DNA from: Anaerolineales bacterium
GTDB lineage: Bacteria > Chloroflexota > Anaerolineae > Anaerolineales > UBA4823
NCBI GenBank assembly: GCA_016932955.1
Contig: JAFGBV010000132.1
Coordinates: 1-47,120 of the forward strand
DNA: 47,120 nt
Direction: 5' to 3'
Positions 24,495 to 32,699 of the stretch are shown here, piece after piece (positions within the stretch are counted from its first letter, which is position 1; every line of letters begins with the position of its first letter). A program made the position numbers and the translations under genes. Below the pieces are notes generated by a model that was given only the letters and a program-made list of their open reading frames with translations, had not been told where the DNA came from and did no database searches.

Positions 24495-27433
24495 TCTTCT
24501 CCCACCCGCTGCATCAGCCAATCAGCCTGCTCGCCATCACGCTCAAACGTGACGACTGGCTGGTCGGACTGGGGGGGTAAATGGGGTAGGAACTGGATGG
24601 CAAGTGTTTCTGCAAGGAGGTATTCCTGGTGGGCAAAAAGCGCCTCAGCCAGGCGGGGGGTGGCGCGTACGTACAGGCGGATAGCATCTCCTTTACCCAG
24701 GTCTTGTTTCTGGCGCTGGAGATCCACATGGCTGGCAAAGGCTGCGACCAGGTTGATGGGAGCCAATTCAGCACCTGGTTCGCTGCGCAGGGCAGCAGCA
24801 TAGCCGGCCTTTTCCAGGACGATCAGGCCGGGGGGCACGCCGGCATCGCCTTCGCCGGGGAAATCTTCGGCTGCACTGCGCTCCCGGGCACCCGCGTGCT
24901 GCACTTTGAGCACCTGGGCTAAGAGAGGCGCGTGGCGGATGGCTATCTCCGCCTCAGAAGCCTGGGGAAGCCAGAAGATGATCTCAGGCAAGAAGTGCTG
25001 CTCTGCGGCGAACACCCGCTGGCGCACCGCCTGACCCAGGGCAGCAAGCCTGCGAATAAAACGCATCTCTTCGCCAAGCTCCTCGTCGATGAGAGTAGGA
25101 TTATGGACCGGCCAGCCCAAGAGGTGCACCGACCGGCTATCTTCCTGCTCAGGAACCAAGACCAGGCTGAGATACAGGTAATCGGCAAGCAGTGGCATCA
25201 GCGGTGAGATCAACTGGATGATGGTGAGCAATACCTCATAGAAAACAGGTAATCCCTGTGCAGCGCGCCACAGGCCATGACGCATGGCGGGCAGATACCA
25301 GGCGCAGAGATCATCTACAAAATCTTGCAGGGCAGCCAAGGCAGCCGGCAGGTCATGTAGTTCAAGAGCGGTGGTGATATCGCGGACGAGGGCGTGTTTT
25401 TGTGAGATGATCCAGCGTTCTAATGGGGTTGTGACGGCTGCTTTTTCGCCAGGGGCCCACGCATGGCGATTGGCGCAGGCGGTGAAGAATGCAGCACACT
25501 GCCAGAGCGGCCTAATCATATTCTGCAGTGCCTGCTCAGCACAATCGGCTAGCGAAACCACGGGCTGACCTGGCGATAAATTGCTACCGATAGCCCAGCG
25601 GAGGGCGTCGGCGCCGGAGGCGTGCAGGATCTCAGCAAAATCCTGGTGCGAATCATCCCCGTATGAGGGCAGGCAAATGGCATCACGATAGGGCAATTGC
25701 CCAAAGAGCAAGAGGCTGACAGCGTGCAGAGCAGATACCCAATGATCATTTTGCCCTTGCAGCGCACAAAGGAGGCTGACCGGGAAACTCCGCTCAAATT
25801 CGGCCTGGGCTTCAAAGGGATAATGCAGTCTGGCAGCGCCCGTCACCGCCCACTCAAAGATATCATCCAGCACAAGGGGGATATGGCGCATGGGCATGCC
25901 ACATTCAGGGCAAGGGAGTGGAAGGCGATCCAGGGCGGGGAGGTGCGGATCGAGCTGGGTGAGGTCCAGGCCGCTCAACTCCCCAAGCCTGGCGAGTGAG
26001 CCAATCACAACCTGGTTCCCACACGCTGCACAATCCCAAACGGGCAGGGGAGCACCCCAGGAACGCTGGCGGCTCACCAACCAATCTTCCTCAGGCATCG
26101 GGCAGGCAGCCAGGCAATCACTGGTCCAGCCGCGCTCCGGGCTGCGCTGCAACCCGGCAAGCACAGATTGCGCCTGAGCGGTTTGGAGATACCAACTGCT
26201 CCAGAGAGAAGAGATGAGCGGGGTATCACAGTACGGGCAAAAGGAATTGGTGTGAGGATATTGCTGGAGGTAGAACAGGAGGCCGCGATCATCCAGATGC
26301 TGTAAAATCGACTCATCCGCCTGCCAAAAAGCCATACCGCGCCAGGGGCGCAACTCTGGAAGGAATGTGCCATCAGGCGAGAGCGTCTCAAGGGTGGGCA
26401 GGTCGTGCGTCTGCGCCGCCTGCACTTCCCAGGGGCTGAAGGGAGGCGAGACGAAGCACAGGCCACTACCGCCCATATTTTCGGCCAGGTCTTCGAGGAC
26501 GACGAAATGGCAGGGGCGCGCAGGGAGCAGGAAGGTAAACAGGGGCTTATAGCGCAATCCCTTGAGCTTTTCAGGCTTGATGGTCTCGTAGATTCGCACC
26601 GGCTCAGTGCGGAAAACCGCCTCCACATAAGAGCGGCCGAGAATCAGTTTCTCCGTGCCGCCCTCAGGAAGATCGCGCTCGACGATGACGTATTCTGCCT
26701 GTGAATCGGCAGCCACAGCAACGCTGGCGGGCAGTTTCCAGGGAGCATCGCTCCAGACGAGCAACGAGGTGTGGGGATCTTGGGCCAACGGCAGCCGCAG
26801 CCACGCTTGCAAGCCGTCAACCTGGCGGGTGCCCCAACTAACCTCTGGATGGGAGAGGGGAGAGCCACAGCGCGGGCAGGCGGGGATGACGCGTTCCTGG
26901 CGGGTGAGCAGGCCTTTCTGCCACAGGGCTTCAAAGGCCCACCAGACAGTTTCGATGAAGGACCGATCGGAGGTGATAACAGTATTATCCACACAGCGCC
27001 AGCAACCGAGGCGCTCCAACAAGCGCGCCCAATCTTGGGCATATAAAAAGGCCGTGCGCGAGGTCTGCTCGTGATCTTGATCAGCGCCAGCGCGAGGAAG
27101 GGTATTCCAGCCGACAGATTTAAGGCGCTTTTCAGCCTCCCATTCCAAGGCCAACCCATGTGCCTGCCAGCCATGCCACTGCTCAATATGGTAACCACGC
27201 TGGCGCTTGTAACGCAAGAAGATATCGACAATCACCCAGGGAAGCAGATCGGGCAGGAGAGGTTTGCGCCATCCCTGCAAGGGCGCTTCTGCGCAGGCAT
27301 AGGTCAGGGCGGAGGCAACACCTGGCTGGCTGAGGGCGGCATATTTTTCGTAGATATGACGGTGCTTCCAGAGACGGAGCATCTCTTCTTCGAGCAGGGC
27401 ATGATTGGGTGTTGAGGCAAGCGGTTTATACAT
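24491..27433 (-). CDS. Degenerate isoleucyl-tRNA synthetase homologue, catalytic motifs lost
   Basis: 980 residues from the ATG at 27433 (GGAGGG just upstream). The whole class I IleRS layout is recognisable: N-terminal MLRLWKHRHIYEKY, Rossmann part with FLRYKRQRGYHIEQWHGWQAHG, editing insertion, VSRQRSWGAPLPVW, ADALRW and an anticodon-binding helical region. But HIGH, expected near residues 58-64, reads KPLLPDLL. GPPxANG reads EAPLQGW. The KMSKS segment, expected near 590-598, reads SYGDDSHQD. The active-site DQxRGWF is GQNDHWV. Editing-site residues (GTGxxHxAPAFG) are GGSGLCFVSPPF. Zinc-type CxxC pairs remain (CPRC, CPYC, CAAC, CPEC). The frame is uninterrupted over 2.9 kb, so this is a maintained protein, not a decayed gene. 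It cannot be a normal IleRS; it may bind tRNA or another ligand. Confidence 0.85.
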   Translation of the reverse strand: MYKPLASTPNHALLEEEMLRLWKHRHIYEKYAALSQPGVASALTYACAEAPLQGWRKPLLPDLLPWVIVDIFLRYKRQRGYHIEQWHGWQAHGLALEWEAEKRLKSVGWNTLPRAGADQDHEQTSRTAFLYAQDWARLLERLGCWRCVDNTVITSDRSFIETVWWAFEALWQKGLLTRQERVIPACPRCGSPLSHPEVSWGTRQVDGLQAWLRLPLAQDPHTSLLVWSDAPWKLPASVAVAADSQAEYVIVERDLPEGGTEKLILGRSYVEAVFRTEPVRIYETIKPEKLKGLRYKPLFTFLLPARPCHFVVLEDLAENMGGSGLCFVSPPFSPWEVQAAQTHDLPTLETLSPDGTFLPELRPWRGMAFWQADESILQHLDDRGLLFYLQQYPHTNSFCPYCDTPLISSLWSSWYLQTAQAQSVLAGLQRSPERGWTSDCLAACPMPEEDWLVSRQRSWGAPLPVWDCAACGNQVVIGSLARLGELSGLDLTQLDPHLPALDRLPLPCPECGMPMRHIPLVLDDIFEWAVTGAARLHYPFEAQAEFERSFPVSLLCALQGQNDHWVSALHAVSLLLFGQLPYRDAICLPSYGDDSHQDFAEILHASGADALRWAIGSNLSPGQPVVSLADCAEQALQNMIRPLWQCAAFFTACANRHAWAPGEKAAVTTPLERWIISQKHALVRDITTALELHDLPAALAALQDFVDDLCAWYLPAMRHGLWRAAQGLPVFYEVLLTIIQLISPLMPLLADYLYLSLVLVPEQEDSRSVHLLGWPVHNPTLIDEELGEEMRFIRRLAALGQAVRQRVFAAEQHFLPEIIFWLPQASEAEIAIRHAPLLAQVLKVQHAGARERSAAEDFPGEGDAGVPPGLIVLEKAGYAAALRSEPGAELAPINLVAAFASHVDLQRQKQDLGKGDAIRLYVRATPRLAEALFAHQEYLLAETLAIQFLPHLPPQSDQPVVTFERDGEQADWLMQRVGEE

Positions 27434-27462
27434 AGACCCTCCAGCAAAAGCGCGTACAGTGT

Positions 27463-27471
27463 ATTTTATCA
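27463..27471 (-). promoter_or_regulatory. Possible extended -10 promoter for the IleRS-like operon
   Basis: Minus strand TGATAAAAT (TGn-TAAAAT). It would start RNA about 23 nt before the ATG at 27433. No convincing -35. There is no T-box-like leader in the 100 or so bases available. Confidence 0.4.
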
Positions 27472-27533
27472 TTTTCGTAGAGAGTGGGTCACACAAGGCG
27501 GGTAGCAGGGCACGCTTTTCTAAAATCTGAAGC

Positions 27534-27562
27534 TTGACAAAACTGCGAGGTAGGACTAAAAT
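27534..27562 (+). promoter_or_regulatory. Consensus sigma-70 promoter of the Feo operon
   Basis: TTGACA (27534-27539), 17-bp spacer, TAAAAT (27557-27562). The predicted start point near 27569 lies inside the palindrome at 27567-27582. Confidence 0.85.
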
Positions 27563-27566
27563 AAAA

Positions 27567-27582
27567 TTTAGTACATACTAAA
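27567..27582. promoter_or_regulatory. Operator-like palindrome at the Feo operon start
   Basis: TTTAGTA-CA-TACTAAA, a perfect inverted repeat with 2-bp centre that covers the predicted transcription start. TTAG/CTAA half sites are typical of DtxR/IdeR/SirR-type metalloregulators, and two such regulators are encoded in this operon. Binding by either would block initiation. Confidence 0.7.
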
Positions 27583-27602
27583 CTTGGATTCGGGATCAAA
27601 TA

Positions 27603-28622
27603 ATGGATATGGATAATTCTGTAATTTTGCTTATTGTTGGTGTGATTTTGGCAGGCGTGTTCCTACCCCGCTGGGGGCTGCTGACGCAACTCCGCCGCTG
27701 GCGAGCAGCGCGGCAGAGCGAGAATATGGAGGACACGTTAAAAATCCTGCTGGATTACCAGTGGGAGAACCGAATTATTACCGCTGCCATGCTGGCGACC
27801 AGCTTGCGAATCTCGCAGGGGGCAGCACAACGCATGATCGAGCGCATGGAGAGCCAGGGCCTGCTGGAGATCAAAGGCGGCAACTTGAAGCTGACGGGGG
27901 AGGGCGAGCAGGCAGCGCTGCAGATCACGCGGGCACACCGGTTACTGGAACGCTACCTGGCTTTTGATGCGCGCATGCCGCTGCAGAAGGTGCACAGGGA
28001 GGCACACCGCATGGAGCACCGGCTGACGCGCGAGCAGGTGAACGAGCTGGAGGCGGCGATGGGCTTTCCACGCCACGACCCGCACGGCGACCCCATCCCC
28101 AATATCCAGGGGGAACTCCAAGGCGAGTGCGGCACACCGCTGACAAGCTGGGAGCTGAATACACCGGCGCGGATCGTACACCTGGAGGACGAGCCGCCGC
28201 TGGCGTTTGCGCAGATCCTGGCAGAGGGATTAAGACTGGACCAGATGGTGCGGTTGTTAGAAGTGACGCCGGAGCGCTATGTGTTCAGCGATGGGGAAAA
28301 TGAATACCGCCTAGCCCCAGCAGTGGCAGCAAACATCTACGTTGCGCCGCTGGAGGAGGTAGAAGCAGCAGGCAATGGGCTGGCGCCCTTATCGGCGCTG
28401 GAACATAACCAGCGGGGAGAAATCGTGCGCCTTGACAATTCCTGCCAGGGATTCACACGGCGAAGGTTCCTCGACCTGGGGTTGACACCAGGCACCGAGA
28501 TCTACCCTGAGCTGCTCAACTCATTCGGCGACCCACGGGCTTACCGGGTGCGCGGCACGCTGATTGCACTGCGCGAAGACCAGGCCGCTCTAATCTGGGT
28601 GCGTCCCATCCAAGCATCTTAA
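27603..28622 (+). CDS. Membrane-anchored DtxR/MntR-type regulator with two FeoA-like domains
   Basis: 339 residues. An N-terminal membrane helix (about 6-22) and basic stretch precede a winged-helix DNA-binding domain (about 42-103, MLATSLRISQGAAQRMIERM) and a DtxR-type metal-binding/dimerisation domain (about 105-150, with HRMEHRL and FPRHDPHGDPIPN). Two SH3-like FeoA-type domains follow (about 175-250 and 262-335; the second ends in ALREDQAALIWVRP). Metal-dependent repressors are normally soluble, so the membrane anchor is unusual. It is the first gene of the operon, behind a consensus promoter and palindromic operator, and is probably autoregulated by Fe or Mn. Confidence 0.85.
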   Translation: MDMDNSVILLIVGVILAGVFLPRWGLLTQLRRWRAARQSENMEDTLKILLDYQWENRIITAAMLATSLRISQGAAQRMIERMESQGLLEIKGGNLKLTGEGEQAALQITRAHRLLERYLAFDARMPLQKVHREAHRMEHRLTREQVNELEAAMGFPRHDPHGDPIPNIQGELQGECGTPLTSWELNTPARIVHLEDEPPLAFAQILAEGLRLDQMVRLLEVTPERYVFSDGENEYRLAPAVAANIYVAPLEEVEAAGNGLAPLSALEHNQRGEIVRLDNSCQGFTRRRFLDLGLTPGTEIYPELLNSFGDPRAYRVRGTLIALREDQAALIWVRPIQAS

Positions 28623-28642
28623 CGGTATTAAGGAGAAGAGCG

Positions 28643-29473
28643 ATGCCAACATTAAAGTTTGACAAGAGCACCTGCGAAACCTGCCCAGCAAACGCACAAC
28701 TGGCGCAGATGGGCGTGAAGATCGACACCTTCGATCGGATTGTGGCGCTGGCAGGGAACCCCAACACGGGGAAATCCACTGTATTCAACAGCCTGACCGG
28801 GTTAAACCAGCACACGGGCAATTGGCCAGGGAAGACAGTGACGCGGGCGGAGGGGGGATTCGTCTTCAATAACGTGCGCTACAAGTTAGTGGATCTGCCA
28901 GGTACGTACTCGCTGCTTTCTGCTTCGCAGGATGAGGAGGTGGCGCGTAATTTCATCTTGTTCGGGCAGCCTGACTGCACGATCGTGGTTACCGACGCGA
29001 CGGCGCTGGAACGTAACCTGAACCTGGCTCTGCAGGTAATGGAAATCACCACCCATGTGGTGGTGGCGGTGAACCTGATGGACGAGGCGCGGCGCAAAGG
29101 GCTGGAGATCGACACTCGCAGCCTGGGGCGCGACCTGGGGGTACCGGCAATCCCGATCATTGCACGGACGGGAGAGGGGATGCAGACGCTGCTGATGGCG
29201 ATGGAACAGGTGATCACCGGTGAGATCAAAACCCAGCCGCGGCGAGTGCAGGGGACGCCGGAATTCCAACGGGCGGTGGAGGAACTGGTGCCACAGATCA
29301 AGCGCTTGCTACCACAGGTGCCGAACCCGCGCTGGCTGGCGATCCGCTTGCTGGATGGCGACAGCCGCTTGCAGCAAGCACTGCTCTCAGGTGAGCTAAT
29401 CGAGCTGGTAAGCGCGCAGCGCAGCTCGGATGTGCAGTTCAGCGAAAAGATTGCGCTGGGCGGTCGGCAATAG
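28643..29473 (+). CDS. feoB: FeoB G-protein domain (separate polypeptide)
   Basis: 276 residues corresponding to the cytosolic half of FeoB. The GTPase motifs are G1 GNPNTGKS (38-45), G3 DLPG, and G4 NLMD. A helical GDI-like region follows (about 205-276). The N-terminus has a CETC pair (Cys11, Cys14) that could bind metal. In most bacteria this domain is fused to the membrane channel; here the channel is the next gene, ten bases downstream with its own AGGAGG. It powers or gates ferrous iron uptake by GTP hydrolysis. Confidence 0.92.
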   Translation: MPTLKFDKSTCETCPANAQLAQMGVKIDTFDRIVALAGNPNTGKSTVFNSLTGLNQHTGNWPGKTVTRAEGGFVFNNVRYKLVDLPGTYSLLSASQDEEVARNFILFGQPDCTIVVTDATALERNLNLALQVMEITTHVVVAVNLMDEARRKGLEIDTRSLGRDLGVPAIPIIARTGEGMQTLLMAMEQVITGEIKTQPRRVQGTPEFQRAVEELVPQIKRLLPQVPNPRWLAIRLLDGDSRLQQALLSGELIELVSAQRSSDVQFSEKIALGGRQ

Positions 29474-29483
29474 GAGGCCAGAG

Positions 29484-30899
29484 ATGACAACCGCCAAGCT
29501 AAACTCCGAAAAATTTACGGCATACGAACTGCTCGCCAGTGCGGAGGCACTGCGCCCTACACTGGGAGACAATTTCCGCGACGAGGTGGTTAACTCGCTG
29601 TATGCGGAGGCAGAGAGTATTGCCCGGCGGGCAGTGCACCAAAAAGGCGACCGGCGCTATGATCTGGACCAGCGGATTGACCGGATCGTGACCTCGCCAA
29701 TCTTTGGACTGCCCATCATGCTGCTGCTGCTGGCGATCGTGTTCTGGATGACGATCGTGGGGGCAAACGTGCCTTCGCAACTGCTGGCAAACGGCTTATT
29801 CTGGATCGAAGACCAGGCAGCAGCTCTGTTCAACAACTGGGGGATGCCATGGTGGCTGACAGGTTTTGTGTGGCACGGGGTGTTTCGCGGGCTGGCATGG
29901 GTGGTGAGCGTGATGCTGCCGCCGATGGCGATCTTCTTCCCAGTGTTCACCATCCTGGAAGACCTGGGCTACCTGCCGCGGGTGGCTTTCAACCTGGATT
30001 TCCTGTTCAAGAAAGCCGGCGCACACGGCAAGCAGGCATTGACGATGGCGATGGGCTTTGGCTGCAACGCGGCGGGGGTGATCGCCACGCGGGTGATCGA
30101 CTCACCACGCGAGCGGCTCATCGCGATCCTGACCAACAATTTCGTGCCGTGCAACGGGCGGTTCCCCACGCTGATCATGCTGGCAACGGTTTTCGTGGCG
30201 GCGTCTTTTCCGCCGGTGTTTGCGTCTTTTGCGGCGGCGGGTACGGTGCTGGTAGTGGTACTGATTGGGGTGTTCTTCACGCTGATTGTATCGTGGGCGC
30301 TCTCACGGAGCATCTTGAAAGGGGAGGCATCTGCCTTCACACTGGAGCTGCCGCCTTACCGCATCCCCGACGTGGGGCGCATCTTGTACACCTCGCTCAT
30401 CGACCGCACTTTGTTCGTTTTGCTGCGGGCGATAGGAACGGCTGCGCCAGCGGGGGCGGTGATCTGGCTGCTGGCGAACATCAACGCCGAAGGCGCCAGC
30501 CTAGCCAATCACATTGCGAATTTTCTAAACCCCTTCGGACTGCTGCTAGGGCTGGATGGGGTGATCTTGCTGGCTTACATCATTGCCATCCCAGCGAATG
30601 AGATCGTGGTGCCAACGATGTTGATGGTGTACATGGGCACAGGGATGATGATAGAGCTTGAATCATTCGACGCGTTGCGCACGCTGCTGGTGGAGCAGCA
30701 CGGATGGACGCTGCTGACGGCAGTGAACCTGATGCTCTTTGCGCTATTGCACAACCCGTGCGGGACGACGATCCTGACAATCTACAAAGAGACAAACAGC
30801 AAAAAGTGGGCTGCGTTGAGCGTGGTGATCACATTGGGGCTGGCTTTCCTGGTCACTTTCCTCACGGCAAGCGTGGCGCGGCTGCTGGGATGGGCTTGA
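29484..30899 (+). CDS. feoB: FeoB membrane channel domain (separate polypeptide)
   Basis: 471 residues. The ATG at 29484 follows TAGGAGG at ideal spacing; the frame is open to 29430 inside the preceding gene. A cytosolic N-terminal stretch (to about 60, including RRYDLDQRIDRIVTSPIFGLP, the normal FeoB linker) is followed by about eight to ten membrane helices. The two Gate-type segments are recognisable: FKKAGAHGKQALTMAMGFGCN followed by PCNGRFPTL, and NEIVVPTMLM. A late HNPCGTT motif matches the conserved cysteine segment of FeoB. With the separate G domain it forms a complete ferrous iron transporter in the inner membrane. Confidence 0.92.
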   Translation: MTTAKLNSEKFTAYELLASAEALRPTLGDNFRDEVVNSLYAEAESIARRAVHQKGDRRYDLDQRIDRIVTSPIFGLPIMLLLLAIVFWMTIVGANVPSQLLANGLFWIEDQAAALFNNWGMPWWLTGFVWHGVFRGLAWVVSVMLPPMAIFFPVFTILEDLGYLPRVAFNLDFLFKKAGAHGKQALTMAMGFGCNAAGVIATRVIDSPRERLIAILTNNFVPCNGRFPTLIMLATVFVAASFPPVFASFAAAGTVLVVVLIGVFFTLIVSWALSRSILKGEASAFTLELPPYRIPDVGRILYTSLIDRTLFVLLRAIGTAAPAGAVIWLLANINAEGASLANHIANFLNPFGLLLGLDGVILLAYIIAIPANEIVVPTMLMVYMGTGMMIELESFDALRTLLVEQHGWTLLTAVNLMLFALLHNPCGTTILTIYKETNSKKWAALSVVITLGLAFLVTFLTASVARLLGWA

Positions 30900-30902
30900 G
30901 CA

Positions 30903-31577
30903 ATGGGAGAACCACTGAGCGGCGCGGCTGAAGATTACCTGAAGGTGATCTACGACCTGACCTGCGAGGAGGAACGGGCGAGCACGACAGGCATTGCAGC
31001 GCGGATGAAGTTGAAGCCCGCTTCGGTGACAGGGATGCTCAAACGCCTGGCTGCCTGCGACCCGCCGTTGGTGGAATATCACCGCCACCGCGGCGTGCGG
31101 CTGACCCCGGCAGGGCGGCGGGTGGCGCTGGAAGTGATCCGCCACCACCGCCTATTGGAACAGTATCTGCACGAGCGCCTGGGCTATGGGTGGGACGAGG
31201 TGCATGCCGAAGCAGACCGGCTGGAGCACGTGATCTCGGAGAAACTGGCAGGGCGAATTGCGCGGGAATTGGGCGAGCCAGCGCGCGACCCGCACGGTGA
31301 GCCGATCCCGACGCGAGAACTGCAGGTGCCGCCTGAGACCGGAACCCGCCTGAGCGAGATGCGCGCAGGACAGAGCGGTATGGTAATCCAGGTGAACGAT
31401 ACCAGCCCGGAGTTCCTGCGCTATCTGGATACGATTGGGCTAACGCCGCGGGTACGGGTGCGGGTAGCGGCATACTCGCCTTTTGACGGCAATTTAACCA
31501 TCGAGGTGGAAGGGCGAGGAGAGGAAATCATTTTAGGACCACGCGTCACAGAACAAGTACTCATCGATTTCATCTAA
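30903..31577 (+). CDS. Soluble DtxR/MntR-type regulator with FeoA domain
   Basis: 224 residues: winged helix (about 1-65, YLKVIYDL, TTGIAARMKLKPASVTGML), metal-binding dimerisation domain (about 68-140, with the HHRLLEQYL and EADRLEHVIS helices and ARDPHGEPIP), and a C-terminal FeoA/SH3-like domain (about 148-224). It is the second metalloregulator of the operon, starting three bases after the FeoB channel stop. Whether it or the membrane-anchored copy binds the operator at 27567 cannot be told from sequence. Confidence 0.93.
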   Translation: MGEPLSGAAEDYLKVIYDLTCEEERASTTGIAARMKLKPASVTGMLKRLAACDPPLVEYHRHRGVRLTPAGRRVALEVIRHHRLLEQYLHERLGYGWDEVHAEADRLEHVISEKLAGRIARELGEPARDPHGEPIPTRELQVPPETGTRLSEMRAGQSGMVIQVNDTSPEFLRYLDTIGLTPRVRVRVAAYSPFDGNLTIEVEGRGEEIILGPRVTEQVLIDFI

Positions 31578-31592
31578 CAAAAGGAGGCTACA

Positions 31593-32675
31593 ATGAAGAT
31601 TCTGGTTTATGGGACAGGGCCATTAGGGAGCCTGTTTGCGGCGCGCCTGCACCAAGCCGGGCATGATGTCTCAATCCTGGCAAGGGGTAAACGGCTGGAG
31701 GAGCTGGGCGAGCATGGCATTGTACTGGAAGATGCACAGACGGGGGAGCAAAGCGTGGCCAAGGTAACAGTCGTGGAACGGCTGGATGCTGAGGATGCTT
31801 ACGACCTGGTGCTGGTGATCATGCGCAAAAACCACGCAGCGGGGGTATTACCGGCGCTGGCAGCGAACCGGCGCACCCCAAATGTGCTGTTCCTGATGAA
31901 TAACGCCGCTGGGCCGGGGGAGTTCGTCCAGGCGCTGGGGAAAGAGCGCGTTCTGATAGGCTTTCCGTCCTCGGCAGGGTACCGCCGGGGGCACGCGGTT
32001 TGCTACCTGGGCGGGTCGGCTGAACGACAAATGACCATTCCCTTTGGCGAGGTGGATGGGCATATCAGCGAAAGAACCCTGCAGGTGGCGGAAGTGCTGA
32101 GGAGCATGCCGGGATACACTGCTGAAATCCGCGTGGATATGGATGCCTGGCTGAAGACACATGTGGCGCTGCTGATGCCATCGATCGCCCCAGCGCTGTA
32201 CGCGACGGGGACAGATAACGAACGCCTGGCGCGCACGCGTGATGGGCTGGTATTGGCTGCACGGGCAATCCGCGAGGGTTTCCAGGTGCTGCGGGCGCTG
32301 GTGATGCCTATCACCCCTTCCAGCATGCGACTCGTTGAACTGCTCCCCGAGCCGCTGCTGATACCCTGGGCGAGGCGGATCATGGAAAGGGAACAAATGA
32401 AAACTGCCCTGGTAGGACATGCCGAAGCCGCCCGCGATGAACTGAAGCACCTGACAGATGAGTTCCTGGTGCTGGCGCGCCAGACAACGGTGCCCACGCC
32501 GAACATCGAGCGCCTATACATGTACTTCGATCCTGCCACACCACTCATACCCGACGGCAGTGCGGAAATCCCATTGGATTGGCGCAGCATCCGGCGCGGG
32601 CTGGCTGTGGGATTGGCAACCCTGCTCAGCCTGGCGTTAATCAGCAGGTGGCTGAGCAAGAGAACACGCAGGTGA
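31593..32675 (+). CDS. Ketopantoate-reductase-like (ApbA/PanE family) protein
   Basis: 360 residues. An N-terminal NAD(P)-binding Rossmann fold (ILVYGTGPLGSLFAARL, about 3-19) is followed by the C-terminal helical domain of the PanE/ApbA family. The C-terminus ends in a predicted membrane helix and basic tail (about 335-360, SRWLSKRTRR), unusual for PanE. I do not assign panE because the family includes many paralogues with other substrates and the context is iron uptake and export rather than pantothenate. Good AAAGGAGG site, 15 bases after the regulator. Confidence 0.8.
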   Translation: MKILVYGTGPLGSLFAARLHQAGHDVSILARGKRLEELGEHGIVLEDAQTGEQSVAKVTVVERLDAEDAYDLVLVIMRKNHAAGVLPALAANRRTPNVLFLMNNAAGPGEFVQALGKERVLIGFPSSAGYRRGHAVCYLGGSAERQMTIPFGEVDGHISERTLQVAEVLRSMPGYTAEIRVDMDAWLKTHVALLMPSIAPALYATGTDNERLARTRDGLVLAARAIREGFQVLRALVMPITPSSMRLVELLPEPLLIPWARRIMEREQMKTALVGHAEAARDELKHLTDEFLVLARQTTVPTPNIERLYMYFDPATPLIPDGSAEIPLDWRSIRRGLAVGLATLLSLALISRWLSKRTRR

Positions 32676-32699
32676 TGAAGCAAAAAGGAGAAGCCACGG

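Noticed and set aside
27434..27602. Possible T-box leader for the IleRS-like gene
   Set aside because: The space upstream is short and lacks the specifier stem and the T-box sequence; only promoters and an operator fit.
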